Below are positions 41,039-47,980 of a DNA stretch of 50,737 nt, in pieces; positions within the stretch are counted from its first letter, which is position 1, and each line of letters opens with the position of its first letter. The notes under the pieces were generated by a model. The model made no database searches and was not told the origin of the DNA. It saw only the letters and a list, made by a program, of their open reading frames with translations. A program made the position numbers and the translations under genes. Origin of the DNA: an uncultured Butyrivibrio sp. (GTDB lineage: Bacteria > Bacillota > Clostridia > Lachnospirales > Lachnospiraceae); contig CAMVLM010000006.1 of NCBI GenBank assembly GCA_947168335.1, positions 1-50,737 of the forward strand. Reading direction: 5' to 3'.

Positions 41039-43903
41039 TTACTTAATCTTAACGTTCTTGTTAACCTTCTTAGCAGCCTTTACAATTCTCTTGTAAACTG
41101 CGCTGTTCTTCTTAACGCCCTTGATCTTAACTGATGTAAGATTCTTAGCGCCCTGGAACATATTGATGTTGATGTTTCCAGCCTTCTTGATGTTAGAAGC
41201 ATCGATAGTAACGTTCTTAACCTTCTTACCGGTTACAGCCTTCTTACCGATCTTTGTAACCTTGAGAACCTTGCCATCAACTGTTACAGTCTTACCGATC
41301 TTAACTGACTTCTTGTTAGCTGTCTTTGTAACCTGTACAGATGTTCCGTCGATTCCCTTGTAAGTTGTGCCAGAAACTGTCTTTGTTGTATTTGCAGGGA
41401 TACCCTTCTTAGCTTCTTCTTCAGCTTTCTTCTGCTCTTCAGCCTTCTTCTGCTCTTCAGCTTTCTTAGCTTCTTCGGCCTTTGTATCAGCAGACTTCTC
41501 TGTTACAGTAACCTTGATGCTTGCGCTCTTCTCAGGATCTGCTACAGATGTAGCTGTGATTGTAGCTGTACCAGCCTTAACTGCTGTAACAACGCCGTTT
41601 GCTACTGTAGCTACAGAAGCATCAGATGTTGCCCATGTAAGATCCTTAGATACGCCATAAGCCTCAACTGTAGGAGCGATTGTAAGTGTCTTACCAACTT
41701 CTACTGACTGATCTGCGCCAAGATCTACAGATACGAAACCATAAACTGTTACATTACATGTTGCGACAAACTTACCATCAACTGATGTTGCAGTAACTGT
41801 TGCTACTCCAGGAGCTACTGCTACGAGAGTTTCTGGATCACTACCATCACCTTTACCTGTGCCATCAAGTTTTCCGTCTGTAGCGCCAACAATATCAACC
41901 ACCTTTGCATTGCTTGTTTCCCATACTACGTCATTAATCTCAGCATTATTTTTGGAATCGTCTTTATCATAAGGAAGTACTGTAGCAAAAATATCAGTCT
42001 TATCACTGACATTAACGAGATTAACCTTTGTATTATTAATCTCAATACCTGTAGCCTTAATTCCTTCTAGCTTTCTAAGAATAACATCTATTTCACTCTC
42101 AGTACCATAATATGATCCACCTGACTTTCCACTAATCTTAATGGTATATTTTCCTGATTTTGTTCCAGTAATAACACCTGCATTGCTGATTGCAATACCT
42201 ACTGCAGGAGTAGCTGTAAACGATACAAGTGAACCATCAAGAACAATATCATTGCCTTCCTTATCCTTAAGGGTAAGTTGCGCACTGTTCAACTCTTTAT
42301 CTGTGCTGTCCCAATAAATCTCATCTTTATCAAGAGATACATTGAAACTATCCTCAGATTCAATCTTTATCGGAATGTTATTAGCAGCAATTGTAGTCAG
42401 ACCATTACCCGGATCAAGAGTTGCTGTACTGGTTCCATCAGCAGCATTTACTGTTCCAAGTGAAACAGCTGTTCCATGTGCATCTTTTACTTCTAACACA
42501 AGCCAATCTAATCCAGTCTTATATGATCCTGTTGAATTAATAGTTACTGTCTGCTTGTCGCTATTTGCTATTCTAATCTGATCATTTGTACCACCCACTG
42601 ACCATTTATACTTCAATGTAGATGCATCAAACGCAGAATCTGTTGTATCTGTAATATTAGCTGTGATTGTAATCGTTCCACCCTTGCTAATCACATACGC
42701 TTTGTCAGTCTTGTTCCAAGCATCAGATTCAAAAACTGTCTTATATGCACTTGTAGGCTTTACAACTACACTTATTATTGAAGAACTCTCATATGCCTTC
42801 TCAACATACCCATTAGTAACACCATTTGCGCGAGTATTAGCCTTTGTTGCAAAGTCAGTTGCTTTTGCACCTGCTTCTGTTTTAACCCATCCTTCAGCAG
42901 TTACTTTAACTTTTGCAGTCTTTGTCTTTCCAGTAGCATTTGCTTTTGCATTAATTGTCTGTTCTGCATCATTTCCTGGTGCAAGAGCATTAAGCGCTGC
43001 ATCCGCGTCAGATACTACTGACCATGTATACTCTGTAAATACTGCATCACTAGCCTTTGCTGCAGCAATAAGATTTACATTAGAGCCACTTTCAAGAGTT
43101 ACGCTACCATCTTTTACACTCACTCTAGGTGATACTGATTTGTTCTGTACTGTAAGAGAAGAAAAATCCTTAACAGAATTCTCAATGACTGTGAGTGTTT
43201 TAGTTGCTGTATAAGTATTTACACCAATCTTCATAGTGCAAGTTATTGTTGCAACCTCACCAGCAGTCATCTCTGAATTAGCCTTCACTGTTGCAGTATA
43301 TGTTCCAGTTGAAGTTACCGTAACTCCAGGATCATTTGATTCCCATTCTATTTTTTTTGCACTTGCTGCAGCGGCAGCATATGCAGCTTTTGCTGCAGTT
43401 CCTACTACCGATATACCAAGTTCTTCCCCTGAACCAATTGTTTCAGAACCCGAATCTGTTTCGATTGCAGTATCAGTTACAGTAACCTTAATCGCCTCCA
43501 CGCCAGCTTGCTTAAGAGCAGTCGAATTATCATCACCTGCATGAACATAAGCCGTTCCAGGTGCAATACCAGTGATGGTAAGAGTAGTGCCGTTTAACGC
43601 TGTGCTTACCACCGTATCTGCCTCCGCTATATCCGATGCTGCAACATCTGCACTAATAACAGCACTTGCAACATGAACATGCTTCGCAGCTGATGTAAGA
43701 GTAACATTTACCGACTGTCCATCACCGATCGTCATATTCTCCGCTGTTGCAGAATAAAAATATTTGGTACCCACAGCAACAGCGCCATTAGCAGCAGCTT
43801 GAGCCACGATAGTGGTAAACGGAACAGCAACAACACCGCTCAAGTTACTTACGGCCAAAGCACCAGCCAGTGCATATGACCATAACTTCTTGTTTCTCTT
43901 CAT
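41039..43903 (-). CDS. Large secreted surface protein with Ig-like (BIG2) domain and basic C-terminal domain
   Basis: 954 residues. A signal peptide (KRNKKLWSYALAGALAVSNL, cleavage near AQAA) is followed by several Thr/Val/Ala-rich beta-sandwich segments. A clear BIG2 domain lies at ~740-800 (GKTLTIAPTV, LTWATSDASVATVANGVV, AGTATITATS). Then comes a charged linker of KAEEQKKAEE repeats (~803-834). A very basic final ~120 residues (VLKVTKIGKKAVTGKKVKNV, NMFQGAKNLTSVKIKGVKK) resemble a BspA-type leucine-rich LRR_5 unit. No cysteines and no LPXTG sorting signal are seen; wall attachment may be through the basic tail. The ATG at 43903 follows GGGAGA. A consensus promoter and ~130-base leader suggest very high expression, as for an S-layer-like protein. 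Confidence 0.85.
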   Translation of the reverse strand: MKRNKKLWSYALAGALAVSNLSGVVAVPFTTIVAQAAANGAVAVGTKYFYSATAENMTIGDGQSVNVTLTSAAKHVHVASAVISADVAASDIAEADTVVSTALNGTTLTITGIAPGTAYVHAGDDNSTALKQAGVEAIKVTVTDTAIETDSGSETIGSGEELGISVVGTAAKAAYAAAAASAKKIEWESNDPGVTVTSTGTYTATVKANSEMTAGEVATITCTMKIGVNTYTATKTLTVIENSVKDFSSLTVQNKSVSPRVSVKDGSVTLESGSNVNLIAAAKASDAVFTEYTWSVVSDADAALNALAPGNDAEQTINAKANATGKTKTAKVKVTAEGWVKTEAGAKATDFATKANTRANGVTNGYVEKAYESSSIISVVVKPTSAYKTVFESDAWNKTDKAYVISKGGTITITANITDTTDSAFDASTLKYKWSVGGTNDQIRIANSDKQTVTINSTGSYKTGLDWLVLEVKDAHGTAVSLGTVNAADGTSTATLDPGNGLTTIAANNIPIKIESEDSFNVSLDKDEIYWDSTDKELNSAQLTLKDKEGNDIVLDGSLVSFTATPAVGIAISNAGVITGTKSGKYTIKISGKSGGSYYGTESEIDVILRKLEGIKATGIEINNTKVNLVNVSDKTDIFATVLPYDKDDSKNNAEINDVVWETSNAKVVDIVGATDGKLDGTGKGDGSDPETLVAVAPGVATVTATSVDGKFVATCNVTVYGFVSVDLGADQSVEVGKTLTIAPTVEAYGVSKDLTWATSDASVATVANGVVTAVKAGTATITATSVADPEKSASIKVTVTEKSADTKAEEAKKAEEQKKAEEQKKAEEEAKKGIPANTTKTVSGTTYKGIDGTSVQVTKTANKKSVKIGKTVTVDGKVLKVTKIGKKAVTGKKVKNVTIDASNIKKAGNININMFQGAKNLTSVKIKGVKKNSAVYKRIVKAAKKVNKNVKIK

Positions 43904-43965
43904 ATAATTTTCTCCCTTCATAAGAAATTGTTTTTGGCCTTACTGGTACGATCGTCCTAGTTTAT

Positions 43966-44029
43966 AGGCGTAATAGCACTTTATGGGCCAAATAACTAAT
44001 GTCTATTCAAGCGCGTCCTACATACGCCT
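43966..44029 (-). promoter_or_regulatory. Structured 5' leader of the surface-protein gene
   Basis: Arms AGGCGTA and TACGCCT (seven perfect pairs) enclose ~50 bases at the very start of the predicted transcript. A palindrome ACGATCGT follows at 43948-43955, and TAGGACG occurs twice. It matches no riboswitch I know. Confidence 0.4.
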
Positions 44030-44039
44030 GATAACATTT

Positions 44040-44068
44040 ATTTTAAATATCGCACATGGGAATGTCAA
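44040..44068 (-). promoter_or_regulatory. Strong promoter of the surface-protein gene
   Basis: Perfect -35 TTGACA (44063-44068), 17-base spacer, -10 TAAAAT (44040-44045) on the minus strand. Confidence 0.8.
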
Positions 44069-44164
44069 GATTTTAAAGAGTACTGTGGTACTAGTATTTA
44101 TCTGGGTTTTCTCCCTTTTTATAATTATTTAATAATTGAGTAATAGGGAAAATATATGAGGTTT

Positions 44165-44313
44165 TGTCAGAATTCCGCCTTCTGGGAAATTATGTAATAT
44201 TTCCAGGAAGATTTTGTATTACATTTTTTCCTGATGAGTTCTTGTTTTGAGAAATGTGGCAATAACTCATTAGAATTACCCTCAAAACTATTACATTTTT
44301 CCAGAAACCACTG
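44165..44313 (+). repeat. Structured 150 bp repeat, copy A
   Basis: Shares long identical blocks with 45363-45512 in the same orientation. It is built from nested inverted repeats: outer TTCTGG/CCAGAA; inner hairpins GGAAAT/ATTTCC, CAGGAA/TTCCTG and GTTTTGAG/CTCAAAAC. Three TATTACAT/ATGTAATA boxes are each followed by a T-rich TTTTTCC or its complement. Confidence 0.85.
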
Positions 44314-44398
44314 AATTTTACGAACATCATTTCGCATGATCGCATTTACATTTGTAGGCGCAGGCATCACCTTGTGCCTGGCTTAAGCTGACGCGGCA

Positions 44399-44430
44399 GA
44401 AAACAACCAGCTCATACGAAAAGAATCGAT
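44399..44430 (+). repeat. ~31 bp imperfect direct repeat beside the antitoxin gene (copy 1)
   Basis: GAAAACAACCAGCTCA... ending AGAATCGA; matches 45116-45147 with a handful of changes. The two copies sit immediately outside the toxin-antitoxin genes. Confidence 0.6.
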
Positions 44431-44451
44431 TTCGATTTTATTTTCTCAAAC

Positions 44452-44775
44452 TCATGTCTCCTCTGTATTTGCAGACACAAACGACAGCTCAGTCAATTCA
44501 CCATTGTCTAATATGCTCAGCAGACGACATGCCGGACCTGTAGGGTGAGTACGCCCCAGCTCCCACGCCTCAACCGTCTTTTTCGAAACTCCCATATAGT
44601 TTGCAAAAACGCTTTGAGTCATACCTGCTTTATTGCGGATATTCTTAATTTGTTGATTAGTATACTTTGTAACAGGCGCGATTATATATACTGTTTTCTT
44701 TGCTTTTCCTACACCTTTTTCATAATCAATAGCTTCCTGCAATCCTTCTCGCAAATCTTCAAAAAGTGAACTCAT
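44452..44775 (-). CDS. HigA/NadS-type XRE antitoxin
   Basis: 107 residues. The N-terminus DLREGLQEAIDYEKGVGKAK and the following VYIIAPVTKYTNQQIKNIRN are the typical lead-in of antitoxins paired with RelE/HigB toxins. An XRE helix-turn-helix comes next (GMTQSVFANYMGVSKKTVEA, WELGRTHPTGPACRLLSIL). It looks intact and should bind its own promoter. It lies 27 bases downstream of the toxin gene, the toxin-first HigBA order. RBS GGAGGAAAG precedes the ATG. Because the toxin is truncated, it may now be an orphan regulator. Confidence 0.88.
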   Translation of the reverse strand: MSSLFEDLREGLQEAIDYEKGVGKAKKTVYIIAPVTKYTNQQIKNIRNKAGMTQSVFANYMGVSKKTVEAWELGRTHPTGPACRLLSILDNGELTELSFVSANTEET

Positions 44776-44802
44776 AGATCTTTCCTCCTATTATTCGCAG
44801 CT

Positions 44803-45087
44803 TCATCTTTTTCCTTTGTTCTCAAGAGGAAATCTTACTTTCCTGATACCACCTGTGCCCTCCATAACAGGACCTGATTGCGGATCTTTTAATAGCATCA
44901 CTTGAAGCGCTGACAGTTCTTCATCATTTAAACCTATCTCCCGCCATCTTTTTGTAAATAATGGCACTTCTATGAAAGTTCTATTCATCATAAAATCTTC
45001 CATATCCATATGCATATGATAGCGCCCTACAATGTAGGGTGTCAACTCATCATCTTGTAGCTCATTTATTATCTTCTTTTTTTGCAA
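44803..45087 (-). pseudogene. Truncated RelE/HigB-like toxin with foreign N-terminal extension
   Basis: Residues 34-94 (MNRTFIEVPLFTKRWREIGL, ALQVMLLKDPQSGPVMEGTG, then GIRKVRFPLENKGKR) match the first half of RelE-type toxins of this subfamily. These normally run to ~110-115 residues and continue with an SGG.RV-I-Y strand. Here a TGA follows KGKR, so the C-terminal catalytic half is missing, by deletion rather than simple frameshift as far as I can see. An extra 33 residues precede the normal start, opened by TTG at 45087 with a strong AAGGAGGG site. Toxicity is unlikely. Confidence 0.75.
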
Positions 45088-45115
45088 TTTTTCCCTCCTT
45101 TTTTGCTGAATACAT

Positions 45116-45147
45116 AGAAAATAACCAGCGCAGGCGAGAGGAATCGA
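45116..45147 (+). repeat. ~31 bp imperfect direct repeat beside the toxin gene (copy 2)
   Basis: GAAAATAACCAGCGCA... ending GGAATCGA; partner of 44399-44430 on the other side of the toxin-antitoxin genes. Confidence 0.6.
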
Positions 45148-45362
45148 AAGGTTGCAGAATGGCTATTTATCTACATTTCAGCCGTATTTGATTTGTTTGA
45201 TTTTGTTTGGAATCTTGCGGATGAATTCCGCTTTGATAAACCAGATGCACATAAGTGCAAAAATGATATTAGCATATTAATTTAAATTTCGCATCTGAAA
45301 TTTCAAATATTTAAGCCACGGCTTCTACACCACGGCTCAGACCACTTTCGAATTTGAGTTTA

Positions 45363-45512
45363 TGTCAGAAATGTGCCTTCTGGGAAATTATGTAATATTT
45401 TCAGGAAGATTTTGTATTACATTTTTTCCTGATGCGTTCTTGTTTTGAGAAACGCGAATATGACGCCTTCGAATTACCCTCAAAACTATTACATTTTTTC
45501 CAGAAGCCACTG
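45363..45512 (+). repeat. Structured 150 bp repeat, copy B
   Basis: Same orientation and layout as copy A. Outer arms GTG-CTTCTGG / CCAGAAG-CAC pair better here. The second hairpin is TCAGGAA/TTCCTGA, and GTTTTGAG/CTCAAAAC is identical to copy A, while the segment between these last arms differs. Confidence 0.85.
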
Positions 45513-45654
45513 CTTTTTTCAAACATTCATTTTTAATTGAAAATCTTCCCTTGGAGTTTTCAATGTTGATGGTCAGCTTTTTACTTTTTTCATACCCCAG
45601 ATCCCCTTTATTTAATTGTCTCCCTCTCTTAATAACCAGGTAATTATAGCAAAA

Positions 45655-45897
45655 TCAATCATCCTCAACAAGGTCATCCGCTATACACCCCAGTGCTCTG
45701 GCCATCTGCCTGACAATACGGTACTGAGCCTTCCCAATGTCGCGCTTTCGCTGCTCATAGGCACATACCGTCTCCACGGAAATTCCGGCCTTCTTGGCGA
45801 GTTCTTCCTGCGACAGGCCGGCAAGCTTCCTGATTCTTGCAAGTCTGGTATCCGGTTGTATTGTATGAATTATGCTTTCTTCTGTTCTCTCTGACAT
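45655..45897 (-). CDS. Small XRE-family regulator (paralogue of the 40331 regulator's second domain)
   Basis: 80 residues: a short N-terminus, then one HTH_3 domain (IRKLAGLSQEELAKKAGISV) and a tail (YEQRKRDIGKAQYRIVRQMA, RALGCIADDLVEDD). The whole domain aligns with residues ~72-134 of the tandem XRE protein at 40331-40735, including the R-K-R-D and ..YR.V..MA..LGC...-.-V-- stretches. The ATG at 45897 has GGGGGA six bases upstream. It is probably a DNA-binding regulator with similar operator preference; target unknown. Confidence 0.85.
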   Translation of the reverse strand: MSERTEESIIHTIQPDTRLARIRKLAGLSQEELAKKAGISVETVCAYEQRKRDIGKAQYRIVRQMARALGCIADDLVEDD

Positions 45898-45924
45898 TTT
45901 ATCCCCCATTTTCATGCAGAGTAA

Positions 45925-46018
45925 GCATCTGCTCGTCTGCTGTTTTTACCTGATCATTCATCATTCAGGGCTGGCATCTGCTCTTTACTGTTTTTTATCG
46001 ATCATTCATCATGCAGGG
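45925..46018. repeat. 48-49 bp tandem duplication over the end of an XRE gene
   Basis: GCATCTGCTC occurs at 45925 and 45974, and GATCATTCATCAT(T/G)CAGGG at 45952 and 46000. The right copy contains the last codons and stop of the 46002 gene; the left copy is non-coding. Confidence 0.75.
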
Positions 46019-46340
46019 TGAGTGCCTGTATGGTTGTATTGATTGCCTGATTGATTATTTTCTGCTCTTCTTTTGACATGCGAAGAACTCTAAGAAAGTT
46101 TTCCTCAACATCCTTAGAGCCGTTTTCGCCAAAAAGCAGATAATCGCTGGAAACATGCAATGCCTCGCAAAGCTTGATAAGAGTAGCGATTGACATACCT
46201 GTAGCCCCTCGCTCTATATCAGACAGATACTGGGTTGAAAGATCTATCTTTTCAGCCAGTACTTCCTGGGTATAATGACTGCGTTCCCTGGCAATATTTA
46301 TTCTTTTCCCAATTTCTACATGGATTTTATTTTTCGACAC
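46002..46340 (-). CDS. XRE-family transcriptional regulator
   Basis: 112 residues: helix-turn-helix in GKRINIARERSHYTQEVLAE and KIDLSTQYLSDIERGATGMS, followed by IATLIKLCEALHVSSDYLLF, then a short helical tail for dimerisation. It starts with GTG at 46340, supported by AAGGGTGA six bases upstream. It is typical of small repressors of mobile or accessory regions and faces away from a long gene-free segment. Confidence 0.85.
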   Translation of the reverse strand: MSKNKIHVEIGKRINIARERSHYTQEVLAEKIDLSTQYLSDIERGATGMSIATLIKLCEALHVSSDYLLFGENGSKDVEENFLRVLRMSKEEQKIINQAINTTIQALTLHDE

Positions 46341-46589
46341 TGATAATCACCCTTTTAGCAATAATTTTATTGAAACATCTTTTTTTAATAAATCCTGTAA
46401 TGCCATTAGTAAGTAAGTGTATAAGCATTAGTTTTTGAGGCATATTAATTTATATGTAGTTTTCTTTCTTTTTGATGTCTGCTTCTTATTAGCAGAAAAT
46501 GGGATATCAGCCATGAAATAAAATTTCATTTTCACTTTCATAAAAAATATGATGCATTTTTCAAAAATATATGTTATTATGACTCTCGC

Positions 46590-46670
46590 ATTGATTGCAT
46601 ACCCGGCTGCTGATCAGAACGCAGCGACTATCCGGTGTATCTAAGCGGCATTCGGCCGCAGGATTCCAAC
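46590..46670 (+). ncRNA. Candidate structured RNA (consecutive strong hairpins)
   Basis: On the plus strand ATACCCGG pairs with CCGG(T)GTAT, continued inside by GCTGC/GCAGC; then GCGGC-ATTCG-GCCGC forms a second tight hairpin. An extended -10-like TGTTATTAT lies ~10 bases ahead of the presumed 5' end. No known family is recognised, and the opposite strand is equally possible. Confidence 0.35.
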
Positions 46671-46702
46671 AACTTTTAACTAAATAACCCCAGTTGTTTC
46701 TC

Positions 46703-46860
46703 TGGGTATATGTACTTTATTTGGCTATCTAAACGTGTCGGCATTTGGGCCATTCCCCCTTTTTATGCCTTGTGCCGGCACATCTGAAAAAATTTGATCA
46801 TTCCCCATAACTAAAACATTTTCTTTGTGCGTCTTTGGCAAAATAAAGTACATATACCCA
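46703..46860. mobile_element. 158 bp MITE-like element with 23 bp terminal inverted repeats
   Basis: The ends 46703-46725 and 46838-46860 are inverted copies with one mismatch (outermost TGGGTATATG, inner side TACTTTATTT). Similarity continues weakly outward (GTTGTTTCTC versus GTTGTTGTCTGCC). Inside is a second inverted repeat, GTGTCGGCA (46735) / TGCCGGCAC (46773). No ORF. No clear target-site duplication, so a long RNA hairpin is an alternative. Confidence 0.55.
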
Positions 46861-46894
46861 GGCAGACAACAACAATTCTTTCTCCCCATTAATT

Positions 46895-46927
46895 GAAAAA
46901 AGCCGTGGTAGAAACTCCACGGCTTTC
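46895..46927 (-). terminator. Terminator of the pyrC-pyrK-pyrD unit
   Basis: AAAGCCGTGG / CCACGGCTTT, ten perfect pairs with an 8-base loop, followed on the minus strand by TTTTTTC. Confidence 0.92.
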
Positions 46928-46940
46928 GTAGTCGAAATAT

Positions 46941-47059
46941 TTTTACTGCCCCGATTAACTTGTAATATCCTCAAAGCTTTTATTTTACTGCTCCGATTAA
47001 CTCGTTATATCCTCAAAGCTTTTTATTTTACTGCTCCGATTAACTCGTTTATATCCTCG
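46941..47059 (-). repeat. 42-43 bp tandem repeats derived from the pyrD 3' end
   Basis: Three copies of a unit carrying GAGGATAT...GAGTTAATCGGAGCAGTAAAATA. The first encodes the last 11 residues and stop of PyrD; the next two lie downstream of the stop and have small changes. Confidence 0.85.
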
Positions 47060-47928
47060 ACTCCCTGCTCCTGCATGTAGCGTTCGATTCCCTCGACAAC
47101 CTCAACAGTTGCATAAGGATTGTGGAAATTCATCGCACCAACCGCAACTCCTGTCGCACCGGCGAGCATGAATTCAATTGCATCCTCAGCAGTTGCGATT
47201 CCGCCCATTCCGATAACCGGGATTTTAACTGCATGTGAAGCCTCATAAACCATACGAACAGCCACCGGCTTGATCGCAGGGCCTGACATTCCACCGGTCT
47301 TGTTGGCGATTGCAAAAGTCTTTTTATAGATATCAATCTTCATTCCGGTAATTGTATTTATAAGTGAAATTGCATCGGAGCCTGCTGCCTCTGCTGCCTT
47401 TGCCATCTCAGCAATGCTGGTTACATTGGGACTGAGCTTCATGATGATTGGCTGCTTTGCATGCTTTTTAAGCTCCTGTGTAATTTCGAAAAGCGCCTTG
47501 GGATCCTGGCCGAAAGCGATTCCACCCTCTTTTACGTTGGGGCATGAAACGTTTATCTCCAGCATGTGCACAGTGGGCTGATCAGAGAGTCTCTCAACAA
47601 CATCCACATAATCCTGCACGCTTTTTCCGCAGACATTGACGATTACCTTTGTATCAAAATCCGCAAGGAAAGGCAGATCTCTCTCGATCATCACATCAAC
47701 ACCGGGGTTCTGAAGGCCTATTGCATTAAGCATGCCGCCATATACCTCTGCCACCCTGGGAGTGGGATTTCCGGGCCACGGTACATTGGCAACGCCCTTG
47801 GTCACAACCGCACCGAGTCTGTTTAAGTCTACGAATTCCGAATATTCCATTCCGGAGCCGAATGTTCCGGACGCTGTCATTACCGGGTTTTTAAAGGTAA
47901 CTCCGGCTATTGTTACTTGTGTATTCAT
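47023..47928 (-). CDS. pyrD: Dihydroorotate dehydrogenase B, catalytic subunit
   Basis: PyrDB oxidises dihydroorotate to orotate in pyrimidine synthesis, passing electrons through PyrK to NAD+. The FMN-binding barrel begins VTIAGVTFKNPVMTASGTFG. NINS-type residues appear as LNAIGLQNPGV, the catalytic Cys loop is INVSCPNVKEGG, and the phosphate site is GMGGIATAEDA with GATGVAVGAM. 301 aa is normal for class 1B. RBS AAAGGA precedes the ATG. It is last in the pyrC-pyrK-pyrD order, 52 bases after pyrK. Confidence 0.97.
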   Translation of the reverse strand: MNTQVTIAGVTFKNPVMTASGTFGSGMEYSEFVDLNRLGAVVTKGVANVPWPGNPTPRVAEVYGGMLNAIGLQNPGVDVMIERDLPFLADFDTKVIVNVCGKSVQDYVDVVERLSDQPTVHMLEINVSCPNVKEGGIAFGQDPKALFEITQELKKHAKQPIIMKLSPNVTSIAEMAKAAEAAGSDAISLINTITGMKIDIYKKTFAIANKTGGMSGPAIKPVAVRMVYEASHAVKIPVIGMGGIATAEDAIEFMLAGATGVAVGAMNFHNPYATVEVVEGIERYMQEQGVEDINELIGAVK

Positions 47929-47980
47929 CTATAGTCCTTTCTAAATTGAAGTCCTTGTCATATGCAGCATGGTTTGTTTT

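Larger units (their letters stand above)
43922..44451. other. 530-base gene-free region: surface-protein leader and repeat copy A
   Basis: Contains the leader and promoter of the surface-protein gene (to 44068), the first copy of a ~150 bp structured repeat (44165-44313) and a short direct repeat (44399-44430) shared with the far side of the toxin-antitoxin pair. No coding sequence is supported. Confidence 0.6.
45088..45654. other. 567-base gene-free region holding repeat copy B
   Basis: Holds the second ~31 bp direct repeat (45116-45147), a hairpin AAATTTC/GAAATTT (45284-45303), a CCACGGCT doublet near 45315-45340, and repeat copy B (45363-45512). No coding sequence is supported. Confidence 0.6.
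46341..47022. other. 682-base gene-free region with inverted-repeat elements
   Basis: No credible coding sequence. It holds an A/T-rich start, a compact hairpin region (46590-46670), a 158 bp element with 23-base inverted ends (46703-46860), the pyr terminator and tandem copies of the pyrD end. Confidence 0.6.

Noticed and set aside
42663..43214. Plus-strand 183-residue frame inside the surface-protein gene
   Set aside because: It is antisense to a clearly coding frame and arises from Thr/Ala/Val-rich codons; no start signal.
44167..44370. 67-residue minus-strand frame near repeat copy A
   Set aside because: It lies largely inside the structured repeat, has no ribosome site, and its sequence is explained by the repeat.
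46560..46900. Retron msr-msd or other RT-linked RNA from the inverted repeats
   Set aside because: No reverse transcriptase or accessory gene is anywhere near; the inverted repeats fit a MITE or plain structured RNA better.
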